Source: JALHNI01 sp965229305 (GTDB lineage Bacteria > Acidobacteriota > Terriglobia > Bryobacterales > Bryobacteraceae). Taken from it: a stretch of DNA of 64,000 nt. Below the pieces are notes generated by a model that did no database searches, was not told where the DNA came from, and worked only from the letters and a program-made list of their open reading frames with translations. The position numbers and the translations under genes were made by a program. The stretch lies in contig CBDDIZ010000042.1 of NCBI GenBank assembly GCA_965229305.1, positions 310,001-374,000 on the forward strand. Reading direction: 5' to 3'. This document shows positions 9,282 to 17,862 of this stretch, piece by piece; positions within the stretch are counted from its first letter, which is position 1; the number at the start of each line of letters is the position of its first letter.

Positions 9282-10564
9282 AGCCAGTTGCCTCCCAAGG
9301 GCATGGCGACCAAGGCTTCCAGGCGCGCGACTGCTTGCGCGTGCTTAGCCAACTCGCTGTAGTACTGCATCTCGTATGTGAGCACCGTTGAGAAATTGTT
9401 CATCAGCGTGAGGAAATCCGTGTTCCCGACTTCGTATCCTGCCAAGGCCGACTCGAGCGAAAGCGCCGATTGCGGAATGATGCCCTCTCGATAAAGGGCC
9501 AGAAGTCGCTCGCTGGTTTTTGCCGTGAGGTAAAGGTCCTTGGCTTGGAACACGAGTTCCTGCCGATCCGAGAGATAGTCCTCACGCGCCTCGCGGAATC
9601 GAGCCACCGATTCCTCCACGCCCAGGCGCTGCTTCCGCCAGAAGTACAACGGCACTTTCACCTCAGCAGAAAGCATGTAGTAGTCGCGGAACGGCGCGCC
9701 GTTCTTGAGCCATTGGGCGTTCACGGCAAAATCGGGACGGTAGTCCTTTTTGGACCGTTCGATGGCAACCGCACGGCCGTCGATCATGGCCTGCTTGGAC
9801 TTCAATCGAGGGGACTGTGCGTCGAGCGAGGCCAAGACTTCTTCAAGCCCTGTGGTGAGCGGTGAAAGCATAATGTCAGCAGGTCTGCCCAGTGGCCGGT
9901 CCGAGTTGATGAGAGACGTGATCCTCGCTTCAATCGTCGCCTTCCTTTGACCGAGCAATTCCACTTGTTGCGCCAGCGTGGACTGTTCTACTTGCGCCTT
10001 CAAGACATCCTGTTGCAAACCCTTGCCCACCGAATAACGGACACGGGCGATCTGTTCCAGTCGCTGAAGTAGTTCGCGGTTCTTGCGGGTGACCTCGATC
10101 GCCTTGATGGTTCCAAACCAGTCGTAGTAGAGCGCCTTCAACTCCGCTGTGGCACTCAGGACGATAGTCCGGTAGATTTGACGATCCGCTTCCGCCCCGC
10201 GCTTCGCTTCCTCGGCCGCGAGGCCAAGCTTGCCGGGGTAAGGAATCTCTTGCGAGACGCCAATGCCGACGTACGCAAAGTCGCTTCCACCTAATGGGGA
10301 GATCGGATGCCCGACCCCGAAATTGCTGATGCTGAACTTTGGGTCGGGCAGTGTGCTTACCTGCGATGGCCGCTTCATGGCCGCGTCCACGCGGTATTGA
10401 GCTCCGCGGATTGCCGGGCTCTTTTTCAACATTTCCTGGACGAGATCGTCCAACTGAACGACAGGCTCCTGGCCACGCGGTGCTTCGGCTTGTTCCCCAT
10501 GAATGGGTAATAAGCCAAGCGCGAGAACCGATAGGAGCATGCCGGACCACTTGGGTACGGGCAT
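9278..10564 (-). CDS. cusC: CusC/TolC-family outer-membrane efflux channel
   Basis: A 428-residue outer-membrane factor with a signal peptide (MPVPKWSGMLLSVLALGLLPIHG) and two copies of the long coiled-coil OEP module (ALYYDWFGTIKAIEV region and the LYREGIIPQSALSLE region). It forms the outer channel of the Cus pump. AGGAGG seven bases upstream fixes the start at 10,564 rather than the longer frame to 10,630. No lipobox Cys is seen, so it is not a lipoprotein. It is the first pump gene of the unit; the Cys-rich gene at 10,641 precedes it by about 75 bases. Confidence 0.9.
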   Translation of the reverse strand: MPVPKWSGMLLSVLALGLLPIHGEQAEAPRGQEPVVQLDDLVQEMLKKSPAIRGAQYRVDAAMKRPSQVSTLPDPKFSISNFGVGHPISPLGGSDFAYVGIGVSQEIPYPGKLGLAAEEAKRGAEADRQIYRTIVLSATAELKALYYDWFGTIKAIEVTRKNRELLQRLEQIARVRYSVGKGLQQDVLKAQVEQSTLAQQVELLGQRKATIEARITSLINSDRPLGRPADIMLSPLTTGLEEVLASLDAQSPRLKSKQAMIDGRAVAIERSKKDYRPDFAVNAQWLKNGAPFRDYYMLSAEVKVPLYFWRKQRLGVEESVARFREAREDYLSDRQELVFQAKDLYLTAKTSERLLALYREGIIPQSALSLESALAGYEVGNTDFLTLMNNFSTVLTYEMQYYSELAKHAQAVARLEALVAMPLGGNWL

Positions 10565-10640
10565 ACACTTCCTCCTGATTGTTTCTTGGGGACGACAAAA
10601 GGCGCGCAAATGCGCACGCGGGCCAAGCACGATCAGGGGT

Positions 10641-11003
10641 TTAGATCAGGAGTGGGAGTGAGAGCCGGGCAATCGGACCGGAATATAACGGCGGCGAGGT
10701 GTCGATTAGCAGTGGTTCGGCAATGAGGACCGAGTGAAGGTTGATCGAGAACACCTCCACTGCGATGGAATCTACTTGAGCCAAGGTCGGAAGAGAAACC
10801 TTCTCTTGAGCCTGGAAGTGCTGGACAGAATCCGAACTGCTGGTTTGACAGCACGGGTCAGCCTTTTGCGATCGGCTGCACTTGCCCTTGGTACAACAAT
10901 CCTTGGTTTGCTGGTTCGCAAACAGTAACGGAACGCAGTCACCACCCCGCAATATGAGGATCATGGCGATGATCAACGTCGAAATGATCCGGCCCTTCCT
11001 CAT
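10641..11003 (-). CDS. Cys-rich membrane-anchored small protein (CC-type), copy 2
   Basis: A 120-residue protein with a single hydrophobic N-terminal segment (IISTLIIAMILILRGG). A thiol-rich stretch follows (KDCCTKGKC, then DPCCQT), then LPTLAQVDSIAVEV and a hydrophobic end (LSLPLLI). The frame stays open further upstream to 11,228, but that part overlaps copB, so ATG 11,003 is preferred. It matches the gene at 725-1144 in order of features. Placed directly before cusC, it may bind Cu+ or Ag+ for the pump; this is inference. No named family is recognised. Confidence 0.65.
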   Translation of the reverse strand: MRKGRIISTLIIAMILILRGGDCVPLLFANQQTKDCCTKGKCSRSQKADPCCQTSSSDSVQHFQAQEKVSLPTLAQVDSIAVEVFSINLHSVLIAEPLLIDTSPPLYSGPIARLSLPLLI

Positions 11004-11064
11004 GCTCTGACTGTACGTTCCTTTCTTGGCCTGTGTCAACTTACGCGGGTTGTAGGGTTCCCGC

Positions 11065-11823
11065 TCAACGCCACATGCGAACGCCCAAGACGAAGCGGAT
11101 CTGACTCGGGTCGCCACCTTCTTGCCGAACCATGGCCGCCGTGCCGAAAAAACTTCGATCAAATGAAAGGCCCGCGTAAGGAGCGAACTTGCGGCTAATT
11201 TCGTAGCGAACGCGAATCCCGAATTCAATGTTGTTCAGCCCTTGGCCAGTCGTGAAGCGTTCAACCCGTTGCGCCGCGACGGACGTTTCGAGACGCGACT
11301 GGACGATCCATCGCTGACTGAGCAAGAAGTCTTTGGTTAACGTGAATCGACCCGACACATCTCCGTTTTGGCTAATAAACATCGCCGTTTCCACTTCATA
11401 GTTGTAAGGGACGAGACCCTCGACACCAATCACAGCGTGCGCGCGTGTGACGTTGCGTCCCTGAAAAGTTTGAGTTTCCCCACGCACTCCGACCTGAAAA
11501 TCGTAGTACTTGCGAAGGAATCGTCCATACAGCAACTGGCCGTCTATGTCGTAGTCGGCCTTAAGGGCCGTATTCCGCTCGCCTTCACTCTTGAACCACA
11601 GCTTATTGATATCCCCCCCGTGCCAACCCTCCATGTCCCATCGAAAGTCGCTGTTCTTCCCTTTGGGGCGATACTCTAAGATGTCGGTTAGCAAAAAGGT
11701 ATTTCGCATCCGGTCTTCCACCGGAGCCGGCCAATCTTTCGGCGGTGATCCCGATGCTGTCGATTCGGGGGGCTGCGCATACAAAACCGACGCGCACATC
11801 AGTCCCACACTCAGCAACCTCAT
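11065..11823 (-). CDS. copB: CopB/PcoB-type outer-membrane copper resistance protein
   Basis: A 252-residue protein with a signal peptide (MRLLSVGLMCASVLYAQ). The beta-strand-rich body has the CopB landmarks: ILEYRPKG, then RWDMEGWHGGD with KLWFKSEGE, and a C-terminal strand set (FAPYAGLSFDRSFFGTAA). CopB is an outer-membrane barrel that works with the CopA oxidase in periplasmic copper resistance. The Met/His-rich N-terminal repeats found in Pseudomonas CopB are absent; the Met-rich part is carried by CopA instead. The ATG overlaps the copA stop (ATGA). Confidence 0.9.
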   Translation of the reverse strand: MRLLSVGLMCASVLYAQPPESTASGSPPKDWPAPVEDRMRNTFLLTDILEYRPKGKNSDFRWDMEGWHGGDINKLWFKSEGERNTALKADYDIDGQLLYGRFLRKYYDFQVGVRGETQTFQGRNVTRAHAVIGVEGLVPYNYEVETAMFISQNGDVSGRFTLTKDFLLSQRWIVQSRLETSVAAQRVERFTTGQGLNNIEFGIRVRYEISRKFAPYAGLSFDRSFFGTAAMVRQEGGDPSQIRFVLGVRMWR

Positions 11824-13763
11824 GAGGCAACCTTGGGGTCTGGGCCAGTCACCCCGACGATACGGAACATGCCGGCTTCCATATGCAGCAACAAATGACA
11901 GTGAAAGGCCCAGTTGCCGCGAACGTCGGCAGTGATCGCCACAGAGACCCGTTCGGCGGGCTTAATGTTCACGGTGTGTTTTCGCGGGAGGTAGTCCCCA
12001 GCGCCGTTTTCGAGGTGCATCCACATACCGTGGAGGTGTAGCGGATGCTCCATCATCGTGTCGTTGACGAAGGTCCACCGAAGCCTCTCGCCGTAGCTGA
12101 ATGGAATGGGCGTGTTGGCATCGGAAAACTTTTTGCCGTCGAACGACCAGATAAAACGCTCCATGTGACCGGTGATGTGGATCTCAAGCTCGCGCTCTGG
12201 CTTTCGAGTGTCATAGAAGCGGTCCAGAGCTTTCAAATCCGTGTAAAGCAACACTCGTCGCCCGTCATTCCCAAGCCCGGTGCCGGGTTCGTGTAGGCGG
12301 CTGCGCGTCACTTCAGGTACTGTCTGGTTGGTCGTCCCATGGCTTCCTGGACCGTGGGGCACGGGTATTCGTCCAGGGATATCGGAAGGAATGGGACTGC
12401 TCGGGATGTCCGCTTTTCCCATTCCCGGCATTTCTTCCATAGCCGATTTCTTCCTGGGCGGCACGGGCGAGGGCGGCGCCATGCCTGGCATACCTGCATG
12501 ATCCGCAGGCATCGCCTTCTCACTGCCCTTTGATCCGTGGTCCATTCCAGCCATTTTCTTCTCGCCGGACACCGCTTCCTTATTCATGGCCTGCATGTTC
12601 ATTCCCATGTCGTCCATGGTGCGAAGCGGTCGTGGACGGCGTGCCGGGATTTCGGCGGTCATTCCCGCACGAGGAGCGAGCGTCGCACGAGTGTAGCCGC
12701 TACGATCATTCGTTTCGGCGAATATCGTGTATGCCCGGTCGTCAGTTGGCTGAACAATGACGTCATAGGTCTCCGCCGCGCTGATGCGAAACTCATCCAC
12801 TTCTACGGGCTGAACATCCTGACCATCGGCTTGCACCACAGTCATTTTCAATCCGGGAATGCGCACATCGTAAATGCTCATCGAAGCAGCGTTGATAAAG
12901 CGAAGCCGCACGCGCTCTCCCGGACGAAACGATCCTGTCCAATTCGCTTTGGGCGATTTTCCATTCACAAGGTGACTGAAGGCGCGGCTAGTGACATCTG
13001 CGAAGTCAGTGGGGTCCATCCGCATCTGCGACCACAGGAGGTAATTGTCCATCGTTGGCTTGAAACCATTTCGCCTGACGTCCGCGAAGAATTCTCTCGC
13101 CGTTCGCCTTTGGAAGTTAAAATAACCGGCCTGTTTTTTGAGATTGGCGATCATGGCCTTACCCGAGCCGAAAGACCAGTTCGATAAAACGATGCAGTAT
13201 TCGCGGTCGTATTTGACTGGATCGGGGGTAGCAGGGTCGATGATCATCGGAGCATACATACCCTCCTGCTCTTGATTTCCTGAATGGCTGTGGTACCAGT
13301 AAGTTCCGCTCTGCTTGACTGGAAAGCGATAGGTGAACGTGGCCCCAGCAGGAATCCCAGCGAAGCTCACGCCAGGCACACCATCCATCTCAGGAGGCAA
13401 GAGGATTCCGTGCCAGTGAATAGAGCTTGGCTCTTTCAGCCTGTTTGTGACGCGCAAGGTAACATCCTGGCCCTCGCGGAGCCGAATCAGTGGGCCCGGG
13501 ACGGTGCCGTTGATCGTCACCGCCTTACCTGACTTTCCGTCCACGCTAAATGCCGATTCAGCAATCGTCAAATCGATCGTATTTCCGCTGAGCTCTCGAT
13601 CTCTCGCAACTAAGTTGCTCTGGGCGTACGCGGGGTTTAAGCGGTTCAACACCCCGAGCACTCCCAAAGCTTGAACACTTCTTGCCGCCACAGCTAAGGT
13701 TCCGGCCTGGCCGAGCCATGTTCGTCTAGAAGTCGAAGATATCGTTGTTTTTTTGGGCGGCAT
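11820..13763 (-). CDS. copA: CopA/PcoA-type multicopper oxidase
   Basis: A 647-residue periplasmic oxidase of the copper-resistance CopA family, thought to oxidise Cu+ to Cu2+ and to bind extra copper. The Tat signal is SRRTWLGQAG. The four copper motifs are present: HWHG, WYHSHSG, HPLHLHG and HCHLLLHMEAGM, the last with Met as the type-1 axial ligand. A Met/His-rich insert (MGMNMQAM, MAGMDHG, AGMPGM) between domains two and three is typical. ATG 13,763 is chosen over GTG 13,769 because GAGGAG is correctly spaced. It heads a copA-copB pair. Confidence 0.93.
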   Translation of the reverse strand: MPPKKTTISSTSRRTWLGQAGTLAVAARSVQALGVLGVLNRLNPAYAQSNLVARDRELSGNTIDLTIAESAFSVDGKSGKAVTINGTVPGPLIRLREGQDVTLRVTNRLKEPSSIHWHGILLPPEMDGVPGVSFAGIPAGATFTYRFPVKQSGTYWYHSHSGNQEQEGMYAPMIIDPATPDPVKYDREYCIVLSNWSFGSGKAMIANLKKQAGYFNFQRRTAREFFADVRRNGFKPTMDNYLLWSQMRMDPTDFADVTSRAFSHLVNGKSPKANWTGSFRPGERVRLRFINAASMSIYDVRIPGLKMTVVQADGQDVQPVEVDEFRISAAETYDVIVQPTDDRAYTIFAETNDRSGYTRATLAPRAGMTAEIPARRPRPLRTMDDMGMNMQAMNKEAVSGEKKMAGMDHGSKGSEKAMPADHAGMPGMAPPSPVPPRKKSAMEEMPGMGKADIPSSPIPSDIPGRIPVPHGPGSHGTTNQTVPEVTRSRLHEPGTGLGNDGRRVLLYTDLKALDRFYDTRKPERELEIHITGHMERFIWSFDGKKFSDANTPIPFSYGERLRWTFVNDTMMEHPLHLHGMWMHLENGAGDYLPRKHTVNIKPAERVSVAITADVRGNWAFHCHLLLHMEAGMFRIVGVTGPDPKVAS

Positions 13764-13799
13764 ATTCACTCCTCGGTCGAGAAGTTCCTTCAGGATCTT

Positions 13800-14198
13800 C
13801 TAAGGTCTGGTGGCCACCGGCGCGGCGAGATGTTGAACGCTGACCGTGCCACAGCAGCAGCCGGCCTTGTCCACAACAGGAAGGGTGGTTGCGCCGTGCT
13901 CATGGAGCTTACGGCGCACTTCGTCAACTGACTCACCTTCGCCGCAACATGCGGACAAGGGGCGCATGATCTTCTCGACGCTGACTTCAGAAGGGCGCAG
14001 GTCTTCGGCAGCGACGTGGCAACAGACGTCACGTTCCGTAACGACCCCGACTAGCGCAAGCGAATTTGTATCGGCGACAACAGGCGCACAGCCGCAACCC
14101 GACTTGCGGATCGACTGCGCGGCGTGTGCCGCGGTGTCTTTCGGCGTACAGCAGGAAGACGCCTCGATTGGTTTCATTACATCGCTACAACAACTCAT
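13800..14198 (-). CDS. Cys-rich tandem CBS-domain protein
   Basis: A 132-residue cytoplasmic protein with two CBS motifs. The first is VMKPIE... with LVGVVTERDV, the second IMRPLSACC... with TTLPVVDKAG. CBS pairs usually bind adenine nucleotides and act as sensors. This one carries 13 Cys, nearly all paired or clustered (SCC, SSCC, GCGC, VCCH, ACC, GCCCG) and several replace residues inside the CBS fold. That would suit a thiol-based Cu+ sensor or buffer, which is inference. GAGG precedes the ATG. It lies between the heptaheme cytochrome and copA and may belong to the redox module. Confidence 0.8.
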   Translation of the reverse strand: MSCCSDVMKPIEASSCCTPKDTAAHAAQSIRKSGCGCAPVVADTNSLALVGVVTERDVCCHVAAEDLRPSEVSVEKIMRPLSACCGEGESVDEVRRKLHEHGATTLPVVDKAGCCCGTVSVQHLAAPVATRP

Positions 14199-14254
14199 TG
14201 CTAAACCTCACTTTTTGGATCGCTTTTTACGTACTCATTGCTACACAGAATTCC

Positions 14255-15058
14255 TCAATGATGCTTGTAATATCCAACGCCGGGAATATCATTCCAAGAG
14301 GTGGTCTGATGGCAGCGATAGCACTGAGTTACGTTCGCGGCACCGCAACAACCAGCAACGCGCTCATCTTCCTGGCCCGCGACCCTTTTTGAAATCATGT
14401 TGAAGTGCATCCTGTAATGGCTAGGGGGAGCCTGATGGCACTGAGCACAGTCCAAATTGCTCGGGCCTGGATGTCGGAAGCCGGCAATTCTCCAGGACGT
14501 TGTTGCGTGGCACTGAGCACAGTCACTGCCGAAGAATCCCAGGTGACGGTCCTTGGTGGAGTGGCATCCACTACAGTTGAGCGCCTCCCGCGTGGACTTT
14601 TCGTCGAACTGGTTGGGATTTCGAATCTTCAACCACTTTTCCAGCGAGTTGAGAGTGGGCCCGGATCGAGCATCGGTAAAAGCTGACCTCGAAAGCATTC
14701 GAGCGCCAATCCTGGCTAATTCTGTGTGATCCATCGGAATGGGCCTAATGTCTTTACCCTGGTGCTCGATATGACAAGACGCACATTCCCCAACACTTTC
14801 GTGAAAGGCAGTTGGCTGTCGACTCAAGAGTCGCTCAGCACCTGCATGGCATGCTGTACACTTAGCGGCCGTCACACCTACATTTGTCTCGTGGCAAGAA
14901 CCACATCGATCGCCGAGGTAGGAATGGCGAGAGGACAATTGGCCTGGACTCACAAATTGCTTCAGGGCGGTGGATGCGGGAGCGAAATGCAATACCGCAA
15001 GTATTGCAGCAGCGCCGATGGCGAGAACCAACGATATCCATAGCAGCAATAGCTTCAC
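14255..15058 (-). CDS. Membrane-anchored heptaheme cytochrome c
   Basis: From a GTG that overlaps the stop of the preceding gene (GTGA) the protein has 267 residues. It has an N-terminal anchor (VKLLLLWISLVLAIGAAAILAV, given in part) and a periplasmic domain with seven CxxCH motifs at about residues 52, 67, 92, 162, 180, 204 and 246. The last motifs show the c7-type pattern CHxTTSW followed by a distal His. It is built to move electrons across the periplasm. The open frame runs on upstream to 15,166, but that would overlap the cytochrome b gene by 112 bases. It probably receives electrons from the two genes before it. Confidence 0.88.
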   Translation of the reverse strand: MKLLLLWISLVLAIGAAAILAVLHFAPASTALKQFVSPGQLSSRHSYLGDRCGSCHETNVGVTAAKCTACHAGAERLLSRQPTAFHESVGECASCHIEHQGKDIRPIPMDHTELARIGARMLSRSAFTDARSGPTLNSLEKWLKIRNPNQFDEKSTREALNCSGCHSTKDRHLGFFGSDCAQCHATTSWRIAGFRHPGPSNLDCAQCHQAPPSHYRMHFNMISKRVAGQEDERVAGCCGAANVTQCYRCHQTTSWNDIPGVGYYKHH

Positions 15059-15798
15059 CGCAACCACCTTAGGCCAAAGTAAATGCCTGATCCAATGTGC
15101 AGGACGAGCAATAGATACATCAGGAGAGAGAAGAAAATGTGCAGCTTCAGAGACCTTCCAAACCAACGCTTGAAGACTTCATGGGTTCTGACGGCGTACT
15201 CAAGGTCAGCCACGCCTTCGGCTAGGCGGATGACCTCACCGCCAGGGCCTCCGAACGGAAGCTGAATTCCAATCGAAGCTAGTCCTGTGGTGAACAGAGG
15301 CGCTTTGGATATAGCTCTCAAATCCGTGGGTGCGTTCGAGAGCACGCCCCAGGCGTGGTCGAGATCTCCTCTAGCAGTCTGAAGAAGGATCAGCTTGTCT
15401 TTCATTTCCTGGTTGACATAGGCGAGCAAATAGCGAACGGCAAACCCGCTCACAACAACAAGCAACATGGATGCGGTCAGAGAGATTCCAAGAGGGCTAT
15501 CGAACTTATGTCCAGTGTGAATGACAGCAAGCAGTGGACCCACAATTCCGGCGTAGACATGCGCCTTAAGAAGCGATTGGAGCGATGCGTACTTGGTGAT
15601 TCGAGTCCTAAAGAAGGTTATCCGTTTGGCGACAGGATAGGCGAGAGGAATTAACATCATCAAGGCCCCTGCTATCCCGAAGGCAGAGCCTATTCCGCTC
15701 CCCGGAAAACGCGGAGACTCGTGAAAGAAGAAACCAAGCCAAGCTAATAGCAATACGGAAACGCTGCCGGTAGCAATGATGGCTTCGCGTTTCTTCAT
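15055..15798 (-). CDS. Cytochrome b-like membrane electron carrier
   Basis: A 247-residue integral membrane protein with about five helices. Paired His residues sit in two of them: HVYAGIVGPLLAVIHTGH, and KLHIFFSLLMYLLLVLHIGSG near the C-terminus. That spacing fits two b-hemes stacked across the bilayer, as in ferric-reductase or cytochrome b561-like proteins; a precise family is not claimed. It sits between the FAD/2Fe-2S protein (two bases upstream) and the heptaheme cytochrome (overlapping). This supports an electron path from cytoplasmic NAD(P)H to the periplasm. Confidence 0.8.
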   Translation of the reverse strand: MKKREAIIATGSVSVLLLAWLGFFFHESPRFPGSGIGSAFGIAGALMMLIPLAYPVAKRITFFRTRITKYASLQSLLKAHVYAGIVGPLLAVIHTGHKFDSPLGISLTASMLLVVVSGFAVRYLLAYVNQEMKDKLILLQTARGDLDHAWGVLSNAPTDLRAISKAPLFTTGLASIGIQLPFGGPGGEVIRLAEGVADLEYAVRTHEVFKRWFGRSLKLHIFFSLLMYLLLVLHIGSGIYFGLRWLR

Positions 15799-15800
15799 GA

Positions 15801-17837
15801 CTAAGCCTCAACTGCGACTTCGCCAATGGGTTTGGCTTGGCAAGCGAGGATGACGTTCTTTGCTCGGTCGTCGTCATCGAGCGCATCCTTCACGTCCATC
15901 TCAACGTCACCCGAGATCATCTTCACCTTACAAATGCCACAGGTGCCGACACGACAGGAGAATTCAATTCCAATCCCAAGTTCTTCCGATAGCTCCAATA
16001 TGGACTGCCTTGGGGGACTATCACCGGACTTAAGGTCAATTCGGATCTTCGCCGACTTATTGCTCTTTGTGAAAGTGACAAGGGGGCCAGTCGCCGGCGA
16101 GATTGCGATTGATTTCGCGTCTGCAGCAGGCGGGGCGGGCTTGACCGCGCCAAATGCTTCCGTCTTGAGTTGCTCGGGTGGAAGTCCCAATTGGGCAAGG
16201 AAGGCTCTTGTCGATTCCATCATTGAAGGCGGCCCACATAGATGGACACGGCGAGAGGTCAAGTCTGGGACTGAGCTGGCGAGCCATTCCTTAGTGATTC
16301 TCCCTCTAGGGCCATTCCACTCCAAACCTTCCGGCTTGGAGATGGTCACCAGTACGTGTAACAAGGGATTCCGCTTCGCGAGCACTGCGAGTTCGTTTGC
16401 GAAAATGAAGTCGGATTGAGAGTGACAAGTAAAAACAAAAAAGATTTCGCCGGGCCAGGACCGCTCGGTTAAGTAGCGAGCAATGCTCATCATTGGCGTG
16501 ATTCCGACGCCGGCTGAGATCAAGACGACGCTATCAGACTCAGTGCCGGTAAACGTGAATTTGCCGACCGGCCCTGCGGCATCAATCTCGTCCCCCACCT
16601 TGAGAAGGTCGAACACGTGCCGAGAGACTGCGCCCTTGGGCTCGCGACGAATGGTCAGTTCGACATACTGGCGCTGGGTTGGAGATGAAGAAATGGAATA
16701 GGAGCGGTTCATCTTCGCGCCGCCAATCCAAAACGAAACATTCAAGAATTGGCCGGGCACGAAAATGAAGGGGATCTCTTGATTCGGTGTCGGACTAAAT
16801 AGCCGGAATGTCTTAATTACTGACGTTTCCTGGACGATGCTACCGATCCGTAGTCGCCCTTTCCAATTGGCCGCAAAAGGTGAAGCCGATGAACCTCTTG
16901 AAATCAAGGGCCCATCGGCCGCCTTTGCCGATTCCTTTGGAGGAACTGATGATGATGGAGCCTGACTGGACGACCCTGCCGTATGTATGCCGGGAATCGG
17001 TGCTGCGGTCGAGCCGTCGGATGGCGGCTTGACGGGCACTACAGGCTCCGACGTTTTGGTGGGCGGTCCCGCGTCGGGATCGATCCGGCCAAATAGCGCT
17101 GCCGCACGGCGCATTTTGAAGAAGTACAGTGCCACCATGGCAAGTGCAAATGAGACGAGCAGCGCCATGGTGAACAGGTGAAATGGCGTGACCCCAAGAA
17201 TCGTGCGCGGCTGGTCGACCAAACCCGGGGAGACTAGATTCATCTCGCGTTTGAACCAGTCGAGTGCCAAGTTCCGAGGTGCTTTGCCCTCAGCGAGCAC
17301 TCTCCGCGCCGCAATTCCAGATTCAAACTCCGCAAGACCTTCGCGCATTTGAGCCGCGGCTTGTTGCATCGCAGTGTAGTCTTCACCTGAGGAGGAAACC
17401 GTTAGTTTCTGAAGTCCGTTCGCCAAGCGCGCCGCGCCAGACTTCATCCGCTCCTGAGCAAGTTGCTCGATTGCAGCCCGGTGTTCTTGTTTTATTTCAT
17501 TGGGCAGCGCCATCAGCGACGGATAGAGTTCCTTGCGCGGGGGCACTCCCATCTGTTTCATCATTTCGCCCATGCCCGCTGCCATGCCACCGGCGGGAGT
17601 CGTGGTTGGTTCATTTCCGCCCATCCCCGCCATTCCGCCTGGCGAGTTACTTTTCGGCGTTGCAGTTGAGGGATCAGTTGTCGATGAAGCCTGATGATGC
17701 TTGGCATGTTCATCCGGGGTCTGTCCAGCGCCATTCAACGCAAGGGTGAGACTTGCCACTATCGCGATCATGGGCGCGCGAATGCAGCAGCCAATCACTT
17801 CATTCGAGTTCCTAGTCACGTAATGTACGCGGATCAT
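15801..17837 (-). CDS. Met/His-rich membrane NAD(P)H reductase with C-terminal 2Fe-2S ferredoxin
   Basis: A 678-residue fusion. Residues 20-40 are signal/anchor-like. The region around 45-110 is His/Met-rich (DEHAKHHQ, GGMAGMGG, MAAGMGEMMKQMG), then comes a helical stretch and a membrane helix near 225-245 (LFTMALLVSFALAMVALYFF). After a Pro/Ser linker the ferredoxin-reductase module has an FAD site (RSYSISS), NAD(P) motifs (GVGITPMM, HLCGPPSMM) and a plant-type 2Fe-2S domain (CRVGTCGIC ... ACQ). The Met-rich part would face the periplasm and the reductase the cytoplasm. It starts a three-gene electron-transfer unit. The start is uncertain; ATG 17,771 is the alternative. A copper-linked reductase role is inferred. 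Confidence 0.85.
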   Translation of the reverse strand: MIRVHYVTRNSNEVIGCCIRAPMIAIVASLTLALNGAGQTPDEHAKHHQASSTTDPSTATPKSNSPGGMAGMGGNEPTTTPAGGMAAGMGEMMKQMGVPPRKELYPSLMALPNEIKQEHRAAIEQLAQERMKSGAARLANGLQKLTVSSSGEDYTAMQQAAAQMREGLAEFESGIAARRVLAEGKAPRNLALDWFKREMNLVSPGLVDQPRTILGVTPFHLFTMALLVSFALAMVALYFFKMRRAAALFGRIDPDAGPPTKTSEPVVPVKPPSDGSTAAPIPGIHTAGSSSQAPSSSVPPKESAKAADGPLISRGSSASPFAANWKGRLRIGSIVQETSVIKTFRLFSPTPNQEIPFIFVPGQFLNVSFWIGGAKMNRSYSISSSPTQRQYVELTIRREPKGAVSRHVFDLLKVGDEIDAAGPVGKFTFTGTESDSVVLISAGVGITPMMSIARYLTERSWPGEIFFVFTCHSQSDFIFANELAVLAKRNPLLHVLVTISKPEGLEWNGPRGRITKEWLASSVPDLTSRRVHLCGPPSMMESTRAFLAQLGLPPEQLKTEAFGAVKPAPPAADAKSIAISPATGPLVTFTKSNKSAKIRIDLKSGDSPPRQSILELSEELGIGIEFSCRVGTCGICKVKMISGDVEMDVKDALDDDDRAKNVILACQAKPIGEVAVEA

Positions 17838-17862
17838 TTTCTAGCTGCAGGTACAATCTCTA

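Noticed and set aside
11004..11228. Upstream extension of the Cys-rich protein before cusC
   Set aside because: It lies over the copB gene in another frame and adds no signal or motif.
15059..15166. Longer N-terminus for the heptaheme cytochrome
   Set aside because: It would overlap the cytochrome b gene by 112 bases and place a non-signal segment before the anchor; the GTG overlapping the stop fits better.
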